A DNA stretch of 64,000 bases from Elmis aenea (Eukaryota; Arthropoda; Insecta; Coleoptera; Elmidae). The position numbers and the translations under genes were made by a program. The stretch spans positions 12,054,575 through 12,118,574 of the forward strand of contig OX393576.1 in assembly GCA_947652605.1 (NCBI GenBank), written 5' to 3'. This document shows, in pieces, positions 58,387 to 64,000 of the stretch; position 1 is the first letter of the stretch; each line of letters starts with the position of its first letter. The notes beneath the pieces were generated by a model. The model saw only the letters and a list, made by a program, of their open reading frames with translations, had not been told where the DNA came from and ran no database searches.

Positions 58387-58739
58387 TCCAGTCGTAAATG
58401 CTATTTTTTCTAAGAAATTAAAATTATATTATAGAACGAAAGTGACTGTAAACGAACTAAATGACAATTATTATGTATAAAGTTTTAATTAATCATTTCA
58501 TTTCCATAGCGACACCACCACACTGACATTGACATAAATAAAATTATAACCTGCAAACGAAATATATTTATTGTAAATTTTTGTATCATTCTTAGGCTTT
58601 TGTATAAAATGCTATAATAAAATTAAATTATTTGATAAGAATATTAACGCAACTTTAGTTTATTATGAGTTAAAGCTAAAAAAAATCGTAAATTTTACAA
58701 TTTGATTTTGACATTGACATTATTTTCGCCACTAAATAA

Positions 58740-58915
58740 TATCTGCAAAAAGTACTTGAAGAGTACTTGAGAAATACTTATGTACTTTTTGCAAGTACTT
58801 ACACTTAAGAAACTTTTAAAAATTGCGGTACTGGTACTTGTGATCCAAGTACTTGTCATAAGTACTTAAGACTTAAGACTTAAGTAATTTTTGGCCAGTA
58901 CTTGCCCAGCTCTGA
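58740..58915 (-). mobile_element. AAGTACTT-rich relic, possible hAT end
   Basis: Many AAGTACTT/ACTTAAGACTT units, ending TACTTGCCCAGCTCTG. Read on the minus strand it starts CAGAGCTGGGCAAGTA, a start compatible with hAT ends. No target duplication or partner end seen. Confidence 0.4.
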
Positions 58916-59371
58916 TACGAAACATACATCATATAAACAAAACCCTGTGTATGTTCTGTGCAAAACCCGTGGTAATTTTTTTTTATGTGCAATATCGACA
59001 CGCTATCTTATTTTTTTTTAAATTTATTTTTTGAATCACTTTACAAATGTGATTACTGCAATATTGATTAAATGCCGCGGTAAAAACAATGGTTAAGATA
59101 AACAGCCTATAAATAGCGCATTTGTTTAAAATACCAGCGGTGCTTGGCGCATCTATTATTAAAATTAACTCCGAAACTTAGTTCTTCACTTTTGACTATA
59201 TTATTTACAATGTAGCACAATTTGAAGTCATTATTTGGGACGTGAAGCAATTATGTCGTTTGTTGAAACCATTAGAGACGTTTATTTGTTAATAATTTGA
59301 TACACAGCTGCACGAAATGAATGCGTAGGTAAATATTTATTTTAACAAAATTATCTGAGTCTACTACTTAC

Positions 59372-59619
59372 TAAGAATAGAACCAGAGTTGAGCATTTGT
59401 CCAAAATAACAGCTTTCAGGAGAAAATGTGCCCGTGTCGCTTATGTACGGAAAAACTGGTGCAATGTCGTTTCGCTTCCAAGCAATAACATATCTGAAAT
59501 TACACGAGCTATCAAGCACTGTTTTTGAAACTTTATTCGTTAACTTACGTTACTATAAAGGTTGCAATAAACCATAACGCCACTAGTGTCGGTAGGAAGT
59601 GCAAATACCCTGACACCAT
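59372..59619 (-). CDS. Distal alternative exons 1-2 of gene G
   Basis: Minus-strand exon 1 at 59619-59549 encodes MVSGYLHFLPTLVALWFIAT followed by FIVT. Exon 2 at 59493-59372 encodes YVIAWKRNDIAPVFPYISDT, then GTFSPESCYFGQML. Donors are GTAAGT for both, and the phases (2, then 1) match the array genes and gene G. No exons 3-5 exist between here and 46.1 kb. Splicing to the exon 3 at 46075 would give 262 aa with Met at the junction. The simplest reading is an alternative first-exon pair, giving two N-termini with one shared body. Alternatively it is a partial duplicate left without its 3' half. The frame is intact and PYISDTG is canonical, unlike the proximal pair. Confidence 0.7.
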
Positions 59620-61527
59620 TATATTGCATGTATTTATTTCGCTTCTTACTATACAAAAGCTACTTGTGGTTTAATAAAGCACAATTCACATCCTCTCTAA
59701 GTAAGATATCGACTTCCAGTGATGATAAAAAGCGTTTGCGGCAACCGACAATTTGAATATCATTATCATCTCTCACATCAATCGAAGTAGTACGATCATG
59801 CTTGTGGGTGTTCGCTTTAATAACATTATCGGTAATAGTATTGCATTATTGTCATGTATAGTTCACGTAAAGTGTTTATTGATAATACATTTTAATATAA
59901 AAATAATGATATTTAATGTTCAAGGTAGTTTTGAAAGTTTTTGAAGTATTGACAGTCAAGTGATAAAACTTTGAATCTGAAATGGTCTTCGATTGCTAGA
60001 TTTAACATAAAATGATTAAAGCAAATGATTTTCGAAACGCAAGTATAATAAAATAAGAAAAGGGACAATAATTAAACACCTTCATAAATGCTTGAATAAT
60101 TTAAGTGACTTAAAAAAGCTGAAAAATAAGTTTTCATTCATTCGCCTTTATTCAAAACTGTATTAATTGCTGTCGAATATTAGTTACATTTCAGACACTT
60201 CCTTTAGTTAAAAGTTTGCTTTTTTGGGGCAAATTACAGTAGACTACAAGTTACTCAATAAAAGGGTGCATATTTAATTTTTTTTTTTGGTCTTTGCACT
60301 TTTTATTAGTAAAAATCGAAAAAGTCTGAACCTAAAGCAATTGGTTTGAAATTAAATGGGCACGTTATGTACATACTAAATAGCAACTATTAGTCTGTAG
60401 ATCGTTTAAATAACGTGGACGAACCCCAAAAGAGAAGCGCCGAGCTGGTTTTCCTCATCCACAGAGTTTCAGAGGCTTAAAAAAAAAACCTAAGCGCAGA
60501 ACAAGAAGAAAATTATGTTCTGTATTACATACGTACAAAAACATTCATTTTAAACACGATGTATAACATCTATTAATCATAACCATTTATTTTAACAAAG
60601 TTAAACATAATGGTCCATATTTTTGTAAACGATAATTTTTGTGAAAACGTTTATAATTACGTGTATTTTAAATTACATTACTTAATCACTTAAACATCAA
60701 TAATTAAATTAATACGTGGTCCAATTTACATGTAAATGAAAATAGGCCTTTTTATCGAACTAATTGGCAAAATTTAACTTAAACACTACAGTCTATAAAT
60801 TTATTTAATGTCGACACAATAATGGTTTGTTTGCAAAAAATAAGTTAATCATAGCTACATTAAGAGCGTTTTAAAGTACTTTGTTCGCTGGTGAATATAT
60901 AAATATTTAATTACTCTTTAAAAAAATCTATTTCTACAGCTTAATCGCTTGCAAAGTTCAACAGTGCATGACGAGTTAAGAGCTCTCGTATAAGCTGAAT
61001 TAAAATAAATTTTCATAAGACTGGCCTAACTTTAATAATTAGGAAAACAGTGTAATGCGTGATTTTAAAAATTTTCCCCAGAATAAAATAAATATAACAT
61101 ATGTATCAGTTTTTTATTTGTTTGTAAATAACTTTTGTATTTTTATATGTATTGTATATACATACCCAATTTAATAAAAATACATTATATGGCATTAAAA
61201 AACTAATTTTTAATCCCACAGCCAATATTTATTACTTGAAATTCGCGGCAATACTGCGATGTTAGTGGAGGGAGATTACCAAAGTACCAGGACCTTATCT
61301 ACGTGTCCATTGGGTATGTACTGTAGTGTCCATACGCGTGCTCGTGCGTTTGTTAAAGTGGTTTATTGTTAAATTTTAAACAGTAAGCGTGATTGTTTTT
61401 ACTAAATCGCTTGGGAAGTAAAAACGCCGGTAATTGGAATAGTTATCGTCAGAAAAACATTGAAATTGTGTAAATACAATAATTATATCAATTAATCGAC
61501 TTTTAAGAGAACGTGGCGACCCTCATA
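59620..61527. other. Divergent intergenic region, G and non-stop
   Basis: AT-rich DNA with no open frame of known family and no TIR pair. It probably contains the promoter of the distal G exon. GC content rises near 61250-61350. Confidence 0.45.
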
Positions 61528-61599
61528 ATGGATAAGGGAACTCATGAATTGACAGATGCTGTGTTAATTTGCAGATTGCTCGTGTCAAAAAGTAAAATG
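61528..61599 (+). CDS. Possible short first exon of an unknown gene
   Basis: ATG at 61528 opens 24 codons (MDKGTHELTDAVLICRLLVS, then KSKM) and ends at a good donor, ATG|GTAAGA (phase 0). It follows a relatively GC-rich stretch, like a promoter region. Joined to the acceptor at 62327 it would meet a stop within five codons, so it is not an N-terminal extension of non-stop. It could be the start of a gene continuing past the window, with non-stop in its intron, or an upstream ORF of a 5' UTR exon. I do not recognise the peptide. Confidence 0.3.
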
Positions 61600-62356
61600 G
61601 TAAGAAAATAAGTAAAATTTACACATTAAACTAATTTACAAATGTTTAGAATTAATATGTACCTAAATTTTTTTTTAAATACAATGTTAGAGCGCCTGCA
61701 TAGTTCATTTGCAATCATAATCTTGTTTAATAATTAACCAAAGCGTCAGTTTTACATTTCGTAACAAAATCAACTATAAATGCTTTTATAGTCATAAAAA
61801 AACAGCAACCACTGGAGTTTTTCTTGTTACTTAAGCAACTAGGTAATAATAAATAGTTAAAAATCTATAAGAATATCTAATAGCGTGAAAATAATTTTCC
61901 GTTTTATTATTACATTTGTGACGAAATAATCTGCAATAAAACACGTTTAGAGTTATTACTATTATTTTTAAAACGGAATGTGTACTGTGTATGAAAAAGT
62001 ATTGCAATAAAATTGTTTAATTTCAATGAATACGTAAGTTGTAATTAAGTTTAATAAGTTATTAAGTAATTATGTTACCTTTATTTTTAGGCTATTTTAA
62101 ACATTAATTAATCGTTGTATTGATTAATTTAGTATAAAGGATGGTGTCATTTAATTGTGTATCCCAAACAACGTCTAGGAACGCATTATTGCATACATAC
62201 CACTTCACTTTGAGGAACGCATCCCAATCAGCTGTCGTCTAACCCTACTTTTTTAACATCTGTCAAAAGTTTATTTATGTCCTAGCATCGTTTACTAACA
62301 AAAAATTGGGCACTTATTTTTGTACAGACATATTTAAAATAATTTAAAGTGTAATA
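61600..62356 (+). other. Upstream region of non-stop
   Basis: AT-rich. Contains CAATCAGCTGTCGT near 62227 and a possible splice acceptor TTTTTGTACAG at 62317-62327, which would put the 3' end of a 5' UTR intron 29 bp before the ATG. Nothing else recognised. Confidence 0.4.
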
Positions 62357-63808
62357 ATGGCCAATTATGGATGCACTCATTTAGAAAACTATAAAACTAC
62401 AGAGGGTCTTAAAACTTACAAAGCGATTCATGCAGTATTCGTTATTTGTGCAACAAACGATGCAAAAACTATGAAAACAAAGAATATGTTATGCCATGTG
62501 TGTAAGAAAGACGGCCCATACTTTCATGCCTGCCTACATTGTATTTTTTTTGGCTGCCACAAGCATATCAGGGAACACTGTAAAACACAAAAACATTGCT
62601 TGTCGATGGAGCTTTCCTATGGACAAGTACACTGTACACATTGCAACGATTATGTATACGACAAACAAATAGATAAAATAGCAAAAGAAAACCTTCTAAG
62701 TGCAGGTAAATGCAGAACAAGATTATTTACACTGAATGCATGGGAGCCCACTGAAGAGGAACAAGAATTATTAAAATATCACACTAAACGAATATATATT
62801 GGACCAGAATCTACTATAGGTCTGCGAGGGTTGTTAAACTTGGGATCAACATGTTTTATGAACTGTATTATACAAGCCCTTATGCACACACCTTTGTTAC
62901 GTGATTACTTTCTCGTTGAAAGACACCAATGTAAAGGGAGCCCATCAAACTGCTTAGTGTGTGAGCTTTCTAGATTATTTCAGGAATTTTACAAAGGGTC
63001 TAAAGTTCCATTAGCATTGCATGACCTGTTACATTTAATCTGGACGCATGCACGACATTTAGCTGGCTATGAACAACAAGATGCGCATGAATTTTTTATA
63101 GCCGCCTTAGATGTTTTACACAGACATTGCTCTGCATCGATGCCACCACCACAGAATATGATAACGGACAAAATCAGCCAGTGTCAATGCATAATAGATC
63201 AAATATTTACAGGTGGCTTGCAGAGTGATGTCGTTTGCCAAAAATGTAATGGGGTCTCAACTACGATAGATCCGATATGGGATTTTTCCTTGGATCTCGG
63301 CAGTGCAACCTTAGGTGGACGACCACCAACATCCCTTATAGACTGCTTGGAACGCTTTACGAGAGCTGAACATCTCGGTTCCAATGCCAAAATCATGTGT
63401 TCCAGTTGTCGTTCATATCAGGAATCTACAAAACAGTTAACTATGAAAACGTTACCAGTCGTCGTTAGTTTTCATCTAAAACGGTTTCAACATTCCAAAG
63501 AAATGGAAAAAAAAATATCAACGATCATAACGTTTCCCGAAATGCTAGATATGACCCCCTTTATGAGTCGTCCGAAAAGTTGTTACCTACCGTTTGTACC
63601 ATCCGATAATAGATACTCACTATTCGCTGTTATAAATCATGTTGGGAATTCGATTAACGCAGGCCATTATACGTGTTATGTGCGCCAACAAAGGGACTAC
63701 TGGTATAAATGTGATGATCATGTTATCACGAGGGCAAGTCTTAAAGAAGTGTTAGATTCGGAAGGATATTTGCTGTTTTATCATAAACATATATTGGTAT
63801 ATGAATAA
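62357..63808 (+). CDS. not: Ubiquitin-specific protease non-stop/USP22 (SAGA DUB)
   Basis: Complete intronless frame of 483 aa, close to the length of insect non-stop proteins. The N-terminal ZnF-UBP domain spans about 1-120: C6/H8, C46-x2-C49, C59-x2-C62, C67, H68, H70, C75, H80, C93-x2-C96. The USP catalytic domain spans about 155-478. The Cys box [18 protein letters not shown] has C166 as nucleophile. The His box NAGHYTCYV has H437, and D453/D454 follow in YKCDDH. A zinc ribbon is formed by C294-x2-C297 and C348-x2-C351. [11 protein letters not shown] is also typical. It removes ubiquitin from histone H2B as the catalytic subunit of the SAGA deubiquitinase module (with Sgf11, ENY2 and ataxin-7 homologues). 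The start lies in TAATAATGGCC and precedes the zinc domain correctly. All catalytic and zinc residues are present, so it should be active. Confidence 0.95.
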   Translation: MANYGCTHLENYKTTEGLKTYKAIHAVFVICATNDAKTMKTKNMLCHVCKKDGPYFHACLHCIFFGCHKHIREHCKTQKHCLSMELSYGQVHCTHCNDYVYDKQIDKIAKENLLSAGKCRTRLFTLNAWEPTEEEQELLKYHTKRIYIGPESTIGLRGLLNLGSTCFMNCIIQALMHTPLLRDYFLVERHQCKGSPSNCLVCELSRLFQEFYKGSKVPLALHDLLHLIWTHARHLAGYEQQDAHEFFIAALDVLHRHCSASMPPPQNMITDKISQCQCIIDQIFTGGLQSDVVCQKCNGVSTTIDPIWDFSLDLGSATLGGRPPTSLIDCLERFTRAEHLGSNAKIMCSSCRSYQESTKQLTMKTLPVVVSFHLKRFQHSKEMEKKISTIITFPEMLDMTPFMSRPKSCYLPFVPSDNRYSLFAVINHVGNSINAGHYTCYVRQQRDYWYKCDDHVITRASLKEVLDSEGYLLFYHKHILVYE

Positions 63809-64000
63809 TTTTTCGTAATTATGCTTGATCTCTTTAAAGACTTTATATTTGATATGTTTTATTTTAAGTGTTTTTGCTTACGTATGTTCTAATTTGTTTG
63901 TTGAACATATGTATGCCAACTAGCTGACGTAATGAGACGGGTTTATCGTGAAGATACTTAAAAATATTAGGGTTGTAACAGATATCTACGATCGTTGATA
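63809..64000 (+). other. 3' flank of non-stop
   Basis: AT-rich, presumably 3' UTR. No canonical AATAAA within the window. Confidence 0.4.

Larger units (their letters stand above)
57183..59371. other. Interval between the two 5' exon pairs of G
   Basis: Contains an unpaired AACACCCTGTAT terminus (57590-57601), two copies of a 20-bp repeat GATTATAGGTGAATAATTTTC at about 58099-58140, a hairpin at 58330-58386, and an AAGTACTT-rich relic at 58740-58915. No gene recognised. Confidence 0.5.

Noticed and set aside
1..64000. tRNA, rRNA or CRISPR arrays
   Set aside because: None seen by eye. The repeated blocks are gene duplications and transposon arms without regular spacers.

Overview
The window looks like AT-rich insect nuclear DNA, most likely a beetle, although the species cannot be fixed from sequence alone. 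Three things support this: multi-exon genes with very small introns beside TE-filled large ones, an animal SAGA deubiquitinase gene (non-stop/USP22), and a dense load of insect-type transposons (Tc1/mariner and pogo MITEs, piggyBac, hAT, PIF/Harbinger-like, and a CR1/Jockey-type LINE).

From about 1 to 36 kb lies a same-strand tandem array of six intact five-exon genes, called A to F here. They encode about 252-272 aa multi-pass proteins of the DRAM/Frag1 family (damage-regulated autophagy modulators, DRAM1/DRAM2-like). Every copy has the same exon phases: an 80-nt exon 1, a 122-nt exon 2 with the PYISDTG...PESCIFG signature, exon 3 of 227-230 nt, exon 4 of 160 nt, and exon 5 with WTKDDGG. The basic unit is about 3.2-3.4 kb, as seen from C to D and from E to F. 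Longer spacings come from transposon insertions. The copies differ most in a short loop in exon 3, and F looks like a mosaic of B-like and E-like segments. Several inter-unit regions carry a perfect ATAACCGGTTAT palindrome (Grainyhead/CP2-type core).

From 36 to 42.6 kb is a transposon island holding a pogo-like element, a foldback element with a precise hairpin inside, and an internally deleted piggyBac.

From 42.9 to 59.6 kb, on the minus strand and convergent with the array, is a seventh, more diverged DRAM-like gene (G). Its exons 3-5 lie at 46.1-42.9 kb. Two alternative exon 1 + exon 2 pairs lie at 57.2-56.9 kb and 59.6-59.4 kb, and both splice in phase to the same exon 3. Its introns hold a hAT element with two nested foldback MITEs, a LINE, two 1.5-kb inverted-repeat elements and a second hAT element.

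At 62.36-63.81 kb, on the plus strand, is a complete intronless reading frame for the SAGA ubiquitin protease non-stop/USP22. A possible short exon of another gene lies at 61.53 kb.

The main biological interest is the expansion and diversification of a lysosomal/autophagy membrane-protein family (six local copies plus a gene with paired alternative 5' exons). Next to that is the nested TE structure, where target-site duplications and sister copies acting as empty sites allow insertion order to be read directly. Exon boundaries are my own splice-site calls, supported by comparison across the copies; no transcript data were available.
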